This document shows, one piece after another, positions 27,025 through 35,894 of a stretch of 64,000 nt of DNA (its first letter is position 1; every line of letters begins with the position of its first letter). This DNA comes from Bacillus piscicola. GTDB taxonomy: Bacteria > Bacillota > Bacilli > Bacillales > Marinococcaceae. The stretch spans positions 62,001-126,000 of the forward strand of contig NZ_JAJJJF010000001.1 of assembly GCF_022458745.1 (NCBI RefSeq), read 5' to 3'. The position numbers and the translations under genes were made by a program. The notes beneath the pieces were generated by a model, which ran no database searches, was not told the DNA's origin, and was given only the letters and a program-made list of their open reading frames with translations.

Positions 27025-27133
27025 ATTCCCTCCTTTTATTTCATACTCTTAATACTATACTAATAATTCAGTAAATAAAATATAATCTAATGAACAGGCA
27101 CCAAACATTTCAATACAGGGATGTGACAGGAAC

Positions 27134-28138
27134 ATGAGGAATTTTTGCGGGTTGGAAGTGGGACGGGACTTGCTGTATATCAGTCGGGATGACATTGTAG
27201 GAATGGAACGAAAACAAACAACTATCATTCATTTAATAGAACGGTCCCTGTCCATTCACGGAATGAAAGAAGTAGAGATGCCGGCTAAAATTGGCATCCA
27301 TCCGAAGGAAAATACATTTATTCACGCGATGCCTGCCTACATACAAGAACATCAAGCATGTGGGATAAAGTGGGCTGCGGGTTTTCCGGAAAACAGGGAG
27401 TTGTATGGTCTGCCTCAAATTACCGCCTTACTCACGCTTAACGATCCGGAGACGGGATTACCTGTAGCGGTTATGGACGCGTCGTGGATAACGACAGTAA
27501 GAACGGCTGCTGTTACTGCCGTTGCCGCCCGGTATTTAAGTAACACTAACTCGGAAACGTTCGGGATGATCGGCTGCGGGGAAGTAGGAAGGAAACATGT
27601 GGAGTTCATCGCCAATGTCTTGCCGAAATTAAAAAAGATTTTCATCTATGATGTCTCACCGCAAGCGATGGAGCGGTTGATCCAAGAGATTCAACCGCAA
27701 ATGGAAGTCGAGATCATACAAGCCGCATCGATGGAAGAAGTGGTGAAAAGCAGTTTAATTGTAGCATCGGCAACCGTTATTACCGAGCAGCCTCGTCCGC
27801 AAATAAAAGACGAGTGGATTCGAAAAGGGCAGACGATTCTGCTCTGTGATCTTCATACGCTTTACGAAGATAAAACGATGAAAAAGGCGGATAAGTATTT
27901 TGTTGACAGCATTGAACAAAACAAGCTTTTTCAAGAATATGGGTATTATCCTGCTGGCATTCCCACGATTAACGGCGAGTTAGGAGAAGTAGTCGCTGGT
28001 CTTAAGAAAGGACGGGAGCATGAAAATGAGTTAGTTATCGGTAATAATATCGGCATGGCTGTTGAGGACATTATGGTTGGAAAGGCCATTTTTGAAGCAG
28101 CCGCAAACCAAGGCATTGGGCAAACGCTTAAACTCTGA
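27134..28138 (+). CDS. Ornithine cyclodeaminase/mu-crystallin family reductase
   Basis: A 334-residue NAD(P)-dependent enzyme. Seen: a lysine-bearing GIKWAAGFPEN, ITALLTLNDPETGLPVAVMD, TTVRTAAVTAVAARYL and the Rossmann segment GMIGCGEVGRKHVEF. The family includes ornithine cyclodeaminase, alanine dehydrogenase and delta-1-pyrroline-2-carboxylate reductases; next to a DadA-like oxidase, a ketimine or pyrroline-carboxylate reductase is the best guess. The ATG at 27134 has a close AGGA. A TTG at 27170 (MLYISRDD) has a better-spaced ribosome site and matches the usual family N-terminus, so it may be the true start. Confidence 0.78.
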   Translation: MRNFCGLEVGRDLLYISRDDIVGMERKQTTIIHLIERSLSIHGMKEVEMPAKIGIHPKENTFIHAMPAYIQEHQACGIKWAAGFPENRELYGLPQITALLTLNDPETGLPVAVMDASWITTVRTAAVTAVAARYLSNTNSETFGMIGCGEVGRKHVEFIANVLPKLKKIFIYDVSPQAMERLIQEIQPQMEVEIIQAASMEEVVKSSLIVASATVITEQPRPQIKDEWIRKGQTILLCDLHTLYEDKTMKKADKYFVDSIEQNKLFQEYGYYPAGIPTINGELGEVVAGLKKGREHENELVIGNNIGMAVEDIMVGKAIFEAAANQGIGQTLKL

Positions 28139-28171
28139 CACGTTCAAAACAGGGCAGAAGGTGGTGGGATT

Positions 28172-29416
28172 TTGACACAAAAAATAGTAGTCATCGGTGG
28201 GGGAATCATCGGACTTTCCTCTGCTTATTATTTAAAAAAAAGGGGTTACGACGTGACCGTGATCGACAAAGGTATACCGGGAGAGGGCTGCTCAGCCGGA
28301 AACATGGGCTGGATTTGTCCGACATTATCAGAACCGGTCCCGGCGCCAGGGTTAGTACAGACTTCCCTGAAATGGATGCTGCAACGAGACAGCCCGCTTT
28401 ATATTAAACCAACAAAAGTGCCAGCGATGACCTCCTGGTTATACAAGTTCTGGAGGCATTGTAATAAACATTCTTACGAAAGCGGTTACAAAGCAATGAG
28501 GCAGTTAAGCAAAAATTCCCTCCCACTGTTTAATGAGATGGAAGAAGACGGCGACGTGAACTTTGAGTTGCACCAAAAAGGCTTGCTGTTTTTATTTACG
28601 GAGGAAGAGGCGATTAAAGCGAAATATGAAAAACTGAAAGTGATCACGGATATCGGTCATCCGATTCCTGAAATAAAATCACGAGAGGAGGTTGCAGCGC
28701 TTGAGCCGACTGTGTCAGAGGACGTAGTAGGTGGTTTGTATTTGCCGGCGGAAAGGCACGTCCGCCCGGAAAGTTATCTACAGGGAATGTTGGAGTGGTT
28801 GAAGCGTCATGATGTTGAAATAAAAGCCAATACACCGATAACCAAGATCAAGAAAAAGAATGGCGAGGTGAAGGAGGTGCGATGTGGCAGGCAAGTGATC
28901 GAAGGCGATGCTTTTTTAATAACGGCAGGAGTGTGGTCAGCTGAGCTAGTGAAAGAGTTAAACGTCAAACTCCCGATGACCGCTGGAAAAGGCTACAGCA
29001 TTACGATTACAGAACCAAACATACAAGTGTCAAATCCGCTTTATTTAGGAAATTCAAAGATTGGGATCAGTCCCTACCAACATGCCGTGCGAATTGCAGG
29101 TACGATGGAACTGTCCGGGATCAACGGGAAAATTGATCAAAAACGAGTCCAAGGTTTACGACATTCTGTTCAAAAATATTTTTCCACCCCGATAGAAGGT
29201 AAAGAGCGAGTCTGGACCGGGATGAGACCGATGACGCCGGACGGACTGCCGGTATTGGGAAAAGTACCGGACCACAAGAACGTATTTATCGCAACCGGCC
29301 ACGCGATGAGCGGCATATCCATGTCGCTCTCGACAGGAAAGCTGATGTCTGATTTAATTGCCGGCGCTCATAGTCCCTGTGAATTGTCTCCATTTTCGCT
29401 TACGAGATTTCAATAA
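28172..29416 (+). CDS. DadA-like FAD-dependent D-amino-acid dehydrogenase
   Basis: A 414-residue FAD oxidoreductase of the DAO superfamily: N-terminal VIGGGIIGLSSAYYLKKRG, GCSAGNMGWICPTLSEPVP after the first motif (typical of DadA), FLITAGVWSAEL and the C-terminal FAD contact GMRPMTPDGLPVLG with ATGHAMSGISMS. It should deaminate a D-amino acid or cyclic imino acid to a keto/imino product that the upstream reductase could process. TTG at 28172 follows GAAGGTGGTGGG. The binding-protein gene starts 18 bp after its stop. Confidence 0.82.
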   Translation: MTQKIVVIGGGIIGLSSAYYLKKRGYDVTVIDKGIPGEGCSAGNMGWICPTLSEPVPAPGLVQTSLKWMLQRDSPLYIKPTKVPAMTSWLYKFWRHCNKHSYESGYKAMRQLSKNSLPLFNEMEEDGDVNFELHQKGLLFLFTEEEAIKAKYEKLKVITDIGHPIPEIKSREEVAALEPTVSEDVVGGLYLPAERHVRPESYLQGMLEWLKRHDVEIKANTPITKIKKKNGEVKEVRCGRQVIEGDAFLITAGVWSAELVKELNVKLPMTAGKGYSITITEPNIQVSNPLYLGNSKIGISPYQHAVRIAGTMELSGINGKIDQKRVQGLRHSVQKYFSTPIEGKERVWTGMRPMTPDGLPVLGKVPDHKNVFIATGHAMSGISMSLSTGKLMSDLIAGAHSPCELSPFSLTRFQ

Positions 29417-29434
29417 TTAAAGGAGGGTTTTCCT

Positions 29435-30490
29435 ATGTATACGAAGAGGAAGGGTATGTTATTTGTTTTTGGAATAGTTTGTATTTTTGTGCTGGCGGCA
29501 TGTGGCGGCGGCAATACAGGAGAAAAAGAAGAAGCAACAGCGGAGACTGCGTCAGACACAGAAGAAACATTTACGTTTAAAGTGGCGGGTCAGTATCCGG
29601 AAGACCACCCCAATACTCAGGCACTAAAAAAATTCAAAGAAACGGTGGAACAGGAATCCAATGGTGCGATCACATTAGATCTATACCCGGCAGCACAATT
29701 AGGGGATTACACATTGGTCTATGAAGAAATCATGCGCGGAACAATTGATATGGGCTTGATCTCGATTCCAACCGACTTCGATGAGCGTTTAGCCATTAAC
29801 TGGGTAAATTATTTGGCTGAATCATACGATGTCGCAAGAGACGTATATGCTCCGGATTCTTTTTTCTATCAAACAAACGAGAAATTAAATGAAGAGGCAG
29901 GGGTTAAGTATTTAGGATTTCACGTGGAAGGCTTCGGCGGGATAGGAGCGATGGAAGCGTTAGAAAAACCTACAGAGCCAGGGGTGGACAAAGGAATTCA
30001 GCTTCGCGTGCCGCCGATTGAAATGTATAAGGTAACCGCCGAAGACTTGGGATTCCGAACAGTCAGCATTCCTTATGCGGAATTATACCAAGCGATGCAA
30101 ACAGGAGTGGCAGATGGCTGGGCCGGGGGTCCGCCGGTTGCGAACTATCATGATGTCGGTGATTTAATTACCCATTATTACCAGTACAATGACTTCTTTG
30201 AAATGGTACCGATGCTGATGAATATGGACAAGTGGGAGAGCATCGGGGAAGAGAATCAACAGATCATTCAAGACGCTGCGCAAACGATGATGGAAGAAAG
30301 CTTCAATATTGCGGAGGAAAATGATCAAATATACCGGGACAAAATGGCGGAAAATGACATTGAAATCATCACCTTCTCCGATGAGGAGTTGAAAAAACTC
30401 GCGGACTACACAAGGGAAACGACCTGGCCGAAATTGAAAGAAACGCTTGGGGACGATATTTATAACGGATTGACAGAGGAATATCAGTAA
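29435..30490 (+). CDS. TRAP transporter DctP-type solute-binding lipoprotein
   Basis: A 351-residue lipoprotein with lipobox LAAC (Cys at about 23), a low-complexity E/A/T linker, then the DctP fold: VAGQYPEDHPNTQALKKFKE, DLYPAAQLGD and LRVPPIEMYKVTAEDLGFR, where the arginine normally binds the ligand carboxylate. PYAELYQAMQTGVADGWAGG is the family signature. RBS AAAGGAGGG. It works with the DctQ and DctM genes below; co-location with amino-acid enzymes suggests an amino or imino acid ligand. Confidence 0.9.
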   Translation: MYTKRKGMLFVFGIVCIFVLAACGGGNTGEKEEATAETASDTEETFTFKVAGQYPEDHPNTQALKKFKETVEQESNGAITLDLYPAAQLGDYTLVYEEIMRGTIDMGLISIPTDFDERLAINWVNYLAESYDVARDVYAPDSFFYQTNEKLNEEAGVKYLGFHVEGFGGIGAMEALEKPTEPGVDKGIQLRVPPIEMYKVTAEDLGFRTVSIPYAELYQAMQTGVADGWAGGPPVANYHDVGDLITHYYQYNDFFEMVPMLMNMDKWESIGEENQQIIQDAAQTMMEESFNIAEENDQIYRDKMAENDIEIITFSDEELKKLADYTRETTWPKLKETLGDDIYNGLTEEYQ

Positions 30491-30529
30491 ACAAAAGTAG
30501 GTCTTCAGGGCGTGTGAGTAAAAGCGTAT

Positions 30530-30567
30530 TCCCCCTGTACGTCCAAGATAAGGAGTTTACAGGGGGA
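30530..30567 (+). terminator. Intercistronic hairpin between dctP and dctQ
   Basis: TCCCCCTGTA and TACAGGGGGA form a perfect 10-bp stem with an 18-nt loop. No T-run follows (CTATAGAAAGG), so it more likely stabilises or partly attenuates the message than fully terminates it. That would favour excess binding protein over permease. Confidence 0.55.
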
Positions 30568-30586
30568 CTATAGAAAGGAGGAAACG

Positions 30587-31102
30587 ATGCAATCAGCGGC
30601 TACCGTCATCTGGAAATCTCTGCTGAACATACAGCGCACCATCCTCATTACCTGCAGTCTCTTTATCATCATCGGAATTAGTTTGAATGTGGTCTTTCGC
30701 TACATTTTGGAAAAGAGTCTATTTGGCATCGAAGAAATCATCGTAGTGTTTGCCTTTTGGCTTTACTTTATCGGCGGTTCGTATGGAAGTTATGAGAGAA
30801 GCCATATTACAGCCGACATCACCAATTCCTATATTACGAATGAGAAAATTCGCCTGCTTGTGAAAGCGGTCGTATCGCTTATTACGCTCGTCATCTGTCT
30901 CGTTTTCACGTATTGGGCGGTGGAATTTATCGTATGGGCGATCCAGCAAGGGGCAGAATCACCAGCCCTTCACATACCCGCGTATATTCCGCAAAGTGCC
31001 ATATTTATCGGTTTTATTCTTATGTCCTTTTATCTTAGTATTAACTTCATTCAGGACGTCATCGCGTTTTTTCAAACAAGGAGCAAGGAAAAAAATGAAT
31101 GA
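30587..31102 (+). CDS. TRAP transporter small permease (DctQ)
   Basis: A 171-residue protein with four transmembrane helices and the DctQ pattern NVVFRYILEKSLFGIEEIIVVFAFWLYFIGGSYGSYER, ending in a charged tail (QTRSKEKNE). The ATG follows GAAAGGAGG. It partners the large permease starting a few bases downstream. Confidence 0.88.
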   Translation: MQSAATVIWKSLLNIQRTILITCSLFIIIGISLNVVFRYILEKSLFGIEEIIVVFAFWLYFIGGSYGSYERSHITADITNSYITNEKIRLLVKAVVSLITLVICLVFTYWAVEFIVWAIQQGAESPALHIPAYIPQSAIFIGFILMSFYLSINFIQDVIAFFQTRSKEKNE

Positions 31103-31126
31103 TTAATGGAGGGAATGATTTGTAGC

Positions 31127-32431
31127 ATGGAAGTCGTTATTGCTCTGCTCCTGTTGTGTTTTCTATTAGTGATAGGTGTTCCCGTTCCCTTTTCTTTTTT
31201 CGGATCCGCTCTGTATCTCATTTTCGCTGGTGATTATGCTCCCAGCTTTTTACTGCCGTATGGGCACAGCCAAATGACGAATATCGTATTACTCGCGATT
31301 CCGTTGTTCATCATTGCTGGCGGTATTATGGAAAAAGGCGGTATTGCGAAAAGATTGGTAGATTTAGTTGAACTATTTGTGGGACGGGTGAAAGGTGGAT
31401 TAGGTTCCGCGACGATTCTGTCCAGCGCTGTTTTTGGTTCTATTACAGGGAGCGCGGCGGCCACGTTATCAAGTATCGGTTCCATTATGTTCCCGCGTCT
31501 CGAGAAGGCTGGTTATCCACTCGGGTACTCGGCTGCATTAGTCGCAAATTCCTCGGTTCTCGGGATGTTGATCCCGCCGAGTTCCATTATGATTTTGTAT
31601 GCCTGGCTCGGTAACCAATCGGTCCTCGCGAGTTTTCTGGCAACGTTAGTGCCCGGAATTATTTTAATCACCTTACTCAACGTGATCAATTTCTTTATGA
31701 TGAAGAAAAACCCCGCTGTTGAAACATCAGTGAAAATGGATCCAGCTGCCTTTGTACGGACATTCGGAAAAAGAACGTACGCCGCTTCCTTTGCCCTGAC
31801 CCTGCCCCTTTTAGTACTGGGTGGCATATACGGCGGGATTATGACCCCAACGGAAGCAGCCGGTCTTGCTGCTTTTTATGCGCTCCCACTGGGCTTTTTC
31901 GTATATAAAGGGTTGACGTGGAAGAAGTTAAAAAGTGTCTTAGTAGAATCCGCCACTACTACCGGTGTCGTCATGGTGATGTTATTCTCGGTTATGATTT
32001 TAAGCCGTTTATATATTATGGAAGACCTGCCTTCCCAAATACTAAACTTTCTTTTCGCTATCTCTGAAAATCAACTCGTGCTGCTCCTCATGATCAATGT
32101 GTTCCTCATCATCATTGGGATGTTAATGGATGATATTAGCGGCGTGCTATTAGCTACACCAATCTTACTCCCGGTTGTCGTCGGCCTCGGAGTAGATCCG
32201 ATTCACTTTGCGGCGATCATTGCCGTGAACTTAGGAATGGGAAACGTTACTCCTCCAACCGCGCCACTCGTTTATTTAAGCGGGAGAATCAGCAAAGCAC
32301 CGATCAACCAGATGCTGTCCCCCACTCTAATTATGATCATTTTCGGCTGGATCCCGACACTGATCGTAACTACCTTAATCCCGGAACTCTCCCTTTACCT
32401 GCCCTCTCTTTTACTAGGCTACCAGCCGTAA
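31127..32431 (+). CDS. TRAP transporter large permease (DctM)
   Basis: A 434-residue DctM-type permease with about 12 helices: IPLFIIAGGIMEKGGIAKRLVD, AVFGSITGSAAATLSSIG, SSVLGMLIPPSSIMI and GMGNVTPPTAPLVYLSG are the expected conserved re-entrant segments. Two earlier in-frame ATGs (31106, 31115) lie in or on the ribosome site GGAGGG, so 31127 is preferred despite a long 12-13 bp spacer. The gene ends this operon; no T-rich terminator is visible before array 6. Confidence 0.88.
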   Translation: MEVVIALLLLCFLLVIGVPVPFSFFGSALYLIFAGDYAPSFLLPYGHSQMTNIVLLAIPLFIIAGGIMEKGGIAKRLVDLVELFVGRVKGGLGSATILSSAVFGSITGSAAATLSSIGSIMFPRLEKAGYPLGYSAALVANSSVLGMLIPPSSIMILYAWLGNQSVLASFLATLVPGIILITLLNVINFFMMKKNPAVETSVKMDPAAFVRTFGKRTYAASFALTLPLLVLGGIYGGIMTPTEAAGLAAFYALPLGFFVYKGLTWKKLKSVLVESATTTGVVMVMLFSVMILSRLYIMEDLPSQILNFLFAISENQLVLLLMINVFLIIIGMLMDDISGVLLATPILLPVVVGLGVDPIHFAAIIAVNLGMGNVTPPTAPLVYLSGRISKAPINQMLSPTLIMIIFGWIPTLIVTTLIPELSLYLPSLLLGYQP

Positions 32432-32476
32432 TCGAGAGGGAGGGGGGAGGCAATGGTTTATCAGAACCACCTTCAA

Positions 32477-32968
32477 GGCATTTTACACAAACCATAAGAC
32501 CAAAACTCAGGAAAATATTGGTTAAAATGGTCTTATGGGATGCTCATGAGACCGATTCCAGTTGGAATCTATGAAATAGGCGTCTTATGAAACTATCATA
32601 CGACCAAAACTTAGGGGATTACTGGGTAAAATGGTCTTATGAAGCGCTCATAGAACCATTTTTAGTGGGATGTTGTGAAAATTTGGTCTTATGAAGTGCT
32701 CTTAAGACCAAAACCAGGGGGATTGCTGAATAAAGTGGTCTTATGAGACGCTCATAAGACCGTTTTAGGTTTGAATTTATGCAAAAAGTGTCTTATGAAG
32801 CTGCCAAAAGACCAAAACCGAGGGGATTGTTCAGCGAATTGGTCTTATGAAGCCGTTATAAGACCAAAACTGAGAGGATTGCTGATTAAATTGGTCTTAT
32901 GGATCGTGTAGGAGACCGTTTTCAGTTAGAATATATAAAAAGGTGTCTGATGAAGCCGTCCTATACGA
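32477..32968. repeat. 52-bp dyad repeat array 6 (10 monomers, mostly 104-bp dimers)
   Basis: Starts: 32477 (decayed left arm), 32529, 32581, 32633, 32685, 32737, 32789, 32841, 32893, 32944; all steps 52 except the last (51). Two linker types alternate: X (AAAAC..AGGGGATT.CTG) and Y (GTTTT/ATTTT..TGGAATCTATG..AA), in order X Y X Y X Y X X Y. The last two units run up to the pentapeptide-repeat gene, and spurious upstream start codons lie inside them. Confidence 0.93.
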
Positions 32969-32988
32969 TTGAAAGGGTGTCAGGATGT

Positions 32989-33642
32989 ATGGCAAAGAAT
33001 GTGAAAGTAGAACTTCCTAGAATTCAACAAGAAAATGTGCATACGATCAACTTTGAAGATGTCTTTCACCAAGAAGAACCACACTTAATGGATGGCACGG
33101 TGACGGATTCATTTATTGAAAATGAGGAAATCGAGAATTTATCTTTATCCAGGATGTGTTTTAAAAACACAAGACTGCTCCAATCAACCTTCGAAAAGAT
33201 AGACATGGTGGATGTGCATGTTGAGAACTGCGACTTGTCTAATACCAGCTTTATGGGTGGTTCGTTACACCGGGTTACTTTTAAAAACTGTAAATTGCTT
33301 GGCAGCGATTTTACGAAAGCTTATTTAAAGAACGTTAGCTTTGAGAATTGTATTCTGAATTTAAGTTCTTTTATAGAACCGAAGTTGAGCCAGGTAGTAT
33401 TTGACCATTCCTCTTTGCAGAGTGCTAACTTTTATGAATGTCGGTTACACATGGTTGCGTTCCGCCAATGCGAGTTGAACGACATTGATTTGACGCAGAC
33501 TTCCCTTGATGGAGTGGATATCAGTACTTGCTCATTCGAACAAATCAACCTGGATACCGCTGAAAATTTGAAAGGCTGTACCGTGTCACCGGAACAAGCC
33601 ATCGTATTTGCAACAATGTTGGGATTAAAGATTCGTGACTAA
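32989..33642 (+). CDS. Pentapeptide-repeat protein
   Basis: A 217-residue protein whose residues about 45-195 form pentapeptide repeats of A(D/N)LXX type (for example CDLSNTSFMGGSLHRVTFKN, then GSDFTKAYLKNVSF), expected to fold as a right-handed square beta-helix. Role unknown; some relatives mimic DNA and protect gyrase from inhibitors. The ATG at 32989 is preferred because earlier in-frame ATGs (32899, 32950) lie in the repeat monomers; the nearest ribosome site is GAAAGGG. Confidence 0.75.
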   Translation: MAKNVKVELPRIQQENVHTINFEDVFHQEEPHLMDGTVTDSFIENEEIENLSLSRMCFKNTRLLQSTFEKIDMVDVHVENCDLSNTSFMGGSLHRVTFKNCKLLGSDFTKAYLKNVSFENCILNLSSFIEPKLSQVVFDHSSLQSANFYECRLHMVAFRQCELNDIDLTQTSLDGVDISTCSFEQINLDTAENLKGCTVSPEQAIVFATMLGLKIRD

Positions 33643-33708
33643 TCTACGGAGGCGATAACGGAACAAATATCGCGCCCCTTCCAGGTTCAAAACAAAAGGA
33701 GGAACGTC

Positions 33709-33906
33709 ATGACCATGTATGAATATAAATTTGAAAAAGTGGACTTGAAAGGTGGCTTTCGTATGAAGCCCAAAGAGGATTATCACGATATTATACGGGA
33801 ACACGCCAAAGACGGGTGGAGGTTGGTTCAGATTTTTGCGCCTGGAACTAGTTCCTACGGCCTTGCCAGTTATTTTGAGTTAATTTTTGAAAGGAAGACA
33901 GATTAA
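33709..33906 (+). CDS. DUF4177 small protein
   Basis: A 65-residue protein matching the DUF4177 pattern: YEYKFEKVDL at the start, IIREHAKDGWRLVQIFAPG in the middle and a closing FELIFERK strand. AAAAGGAGG lies 6 bp before the ATG. Function unknown. It is probably cotranscribed with the pentapeptide-repeat gene 66 bp upstream. Confidence 0.75.
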   Translation: MTMYEYKFEKVDLKGGFRMKPKEDYHDIIREHAKDGWRLVQIFAPGTSSYGLASYFELIFERKTD

Positions 33907-34007
33907 AGCTTTCAGACTGTCAAATCAGGGAATTTTTTTAAAAAAGAAGAGGCCGGTGCCGTGAGTTGATCACGATACGAACCCCGTGTAACAGGTACCC
34001 CCAGAAC

Positions 34008-34460
34008 TTAAAAAGGTTTCAGTACCATTAAGATAATCAAAACAACGGCTGCTATATGGGTCATGCTGTGGAAAGGAGCTAGCTGTTTTCCAATTTGTTT
34101 GTACGCCTCAGGCAGTTCCGTACCATCGTGTGTTTCTAATATTTTCATTTGTTTCGCCATTTTCTTTGGAAGAACAACGATGACCACTGGTTGAATGGCA
34201 ATAAAAACAATGATGGAAATGATGTACCAACCCTGTGTAAATAAATGTGGATTCATTATCCCCAACATAAGACCGGTAATAAGGAGTGTGATGCTTCCTA
34301 CTTTGGCAAGTTTTTCAACGCCCGCATTTACGGTAAAAGCAAATTGGGCTTGTGTTACTGTTTTGGGCTTATTCATTAACACAGGTAAAGCAAAGGTAGC
34401 ACCTAATCCGCAAACCGCCGCAATAATGTGTACTAATATGATAAGACTATAAACAGTCAA
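34008..34460 (-). CDS. DUF2269-like integral membrane protein
   Basis: A 150-residue protein with four transmembrane helices: ILVHIIAAVCGLGATFALPV at the N-terminus, LITGLMLGIMNPHLF, a third helix, and a C-terminal HSMTHIAAVVLIILMVLKPF. Conserved histidines near helix ends recall DUF2269 proteins. The start is TTG at 34460 behind AAGGGGG. No transport or enzymatic role can be assigned. Confidence 0.65.
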   Translation of the reverse strand: MTVYSLIILVHIIAAVCGLGATFALPVLMNKPKTVTQAQFAFTVNAGVEKLAKVGSITLLITGLMLGIMNPHLFTQGWYIISIIVFIAIQPVVIVVLPKKMAKQMKILETHDGTELPEAYKQIGKQLAPFHSMTHIAAVVLIILMVLKPF

Positions 34461-34648
34461 TAATTTGTACCCCCTTCCCCTTTTTTTCTAGATAATCATT
34501 TTACCAAAAAATCAGAAGAATACGTACTGTTTTCAGCGATATACTGCAAATTAGGGAAAATACGACTGGGCACGACGCGTCTAAAAAGGGGTTTGCGTAT
34601 AAGAACCGGCTTGTTGTAATTGTGCATTGTGGAAAAAGAGGTGGTTGT

Positions 34649-34903
34649 ATGGATATACTTATTCCCATTGGTATTGGTTTTATAGCAAATTTTATGATTT
34701 TTATTATTTTTAAAAGTTTAAAGCAAAGTAATGAAAGATCTTTACTAATTTGTGTAGTTGCTTTTCTGGCAGTCTTCCTAAGCTCTTTTGTGATTGGCTC
34801 TTGGTTAGGAATGGGGATTGGTGTAAGTAGTTTAGGTATGCTGCTATCCGTTATTTTAATTAGAATAATTTTAGCTTTTGTTCGTCGTAAAGGTTATGTG
34901 TAG
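34649..34903 (+). CDS. Small YesK-like membrane protein
   Basis: An 84-residue protein with three hydrophobic segments (IGIGFIANFMIFIIF, LICVVAFLAVFLSSFVIG, GMLLSVILIRIILAF) and a basic end (VRRKGYV). Resembles the small YesK family of Bacillus; function unknown. The ATG at 34649 follows AGAGGTGG. Confidence 0.5.
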   Translation: MDILIPIGIGFIANFMIFIIFKSLKQSNERSLLICVVAFLAVFLSSFVIGSWLGMGIGVSSLGMLLSVILIRIILAFVRRKGYV

Positions 34904-34925
34904 ATATAACTAGTTAAAGGAGAAG

Positions 34926-35816
34926 ATGATGTGTAAGGAAATAATAGTGGAAAAAAATGTAGTCTATGGGAAAACGGAGAGGGAATTATTAACGGCTGAT
35001 GTGTACCGCCCTAGAGAAGGGGAAGACATCCCGGTTGTCATCCTTATCCATGGCGGCTGGTTTCAATCGGGGTCGAAAGAAATGTATAAAGAGTGGGGGT
35101 ATTATCTGGCTGAAGCGGGCTTTGCAGCCATGGCTGTGAATTATCGTTTGATGACACCAGACTATTCTATTTATCCCGCTGTTCTACACGACATACACGC
35201 GGCCGTGAATTTCATTGTAAGCCATGCAAATGAATGGGGGGTCGAGCCGCAGCGTCTCGGTATCATGGGTGACTCCGCGGGGGGACACCTAGCTGCTCAG
35301 TTTTCTTTTACGTATGCGACAAATGCAAGTTTTAAAGTAAGGGCCGTCGTAGGAGCATACGGGGTGTATGACCTGGAAAAATTGTGGACGACTTCCCCGG
35401 ACAACCACACTCGCTTACACCGATTAATGGGTACTTCCTATGAGAAAGACCCGGATATCTATAAAAAAGGCTCTCCGATTCATGGAATAGAGGGGGCGTT
35501 GGAGCATCCGATTTTTGACACCAGCTATTTTCTTACGTGGGGTGGGACGGACAAGGTAGTGCCACCCGATCAGTCAGAAGCATTTGCTGAAAAACTGATA
35601 CATGCCGGCATTCACACGGAGCGGGTCAACGTTCCCGACAAAGGACACTTTTGGTTTACTATCTTACCGCATATAGAAGGGGGAGGGATCAACGATTATC
35701 CAAACACAGAAGTAGCTCCGAAAGTTCTAAAATTTCTCAAGGAGCAGTTGTGCCAGGAAGAATTCGGGAACTTTTCCATGTCGAGAATAGAGCAGCTGAA
35801 GTCTCTGATGTCATAA
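34926..35816 (+). CDS. Alpha/beta hydrolase (BD-FAE-like esterase)
   Basis: A 296-residue cytoplasmic esterase. The oxyanion motif HGGW (in ILIHGGWFQSG), nucleophile elbow GDSAGGH, a C-terminal aspartate in GGTDKVVPP and histidine in KGHFW complete the Ser-Asp-His triad. It belongs to the hormone-sensitive-lipase/BD-FAE branch of carboxylesterases. AAAGGAGAA precedes the ATG (ATG at 34929 is equally possible). Substrate not predictable; no linked pathway genes. Confidence 0.82.
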   Translation: MMCKEIIVEKNVVYGKTERELLTADVYRPREGEDIPVVILIHGGWFQSGSKEMYKEWGYYLAEAGFAAMAVNYRLMTPDYSIYPAVLHDIHAAVNFIVSHANEWGVEPQRLGIMGDSAGGHLAAQFSFTYATNASFKVRAVVGAYGVYDLEKLWTTSPDNHTRLHRLMGTSYEKDPDIYKKGSPIHGIEGALEHPIFDTSYFLTWGGTDKVVPPDQSEAFAEKLIHAGIHTERVNVPDKGHFWFTILPHIEGGGINDYPNTEVAPKVLKFLKEQLCQEEFGNFSMSRIEQLKSLMS

Positions 35817-35849
35817 CGGAAGCAAGACAATGATGCATCACCTCCCTGG

Positions 35850-35887
35850 AAAAAAGACAGCTCCTGCTCCTTTGGGCTGTCTTTTTT
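35850..35887. terminator. Bidirectional terminator between esterase and CBS genes
   Basis: AAAAAAGACAGC and GCTGTCTTTTTT form a perfect stem with T-runs on both strands, exactly between convergent genes. Confidence 0.9.
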
Positions 35888-35894
35888 GCGTCTC

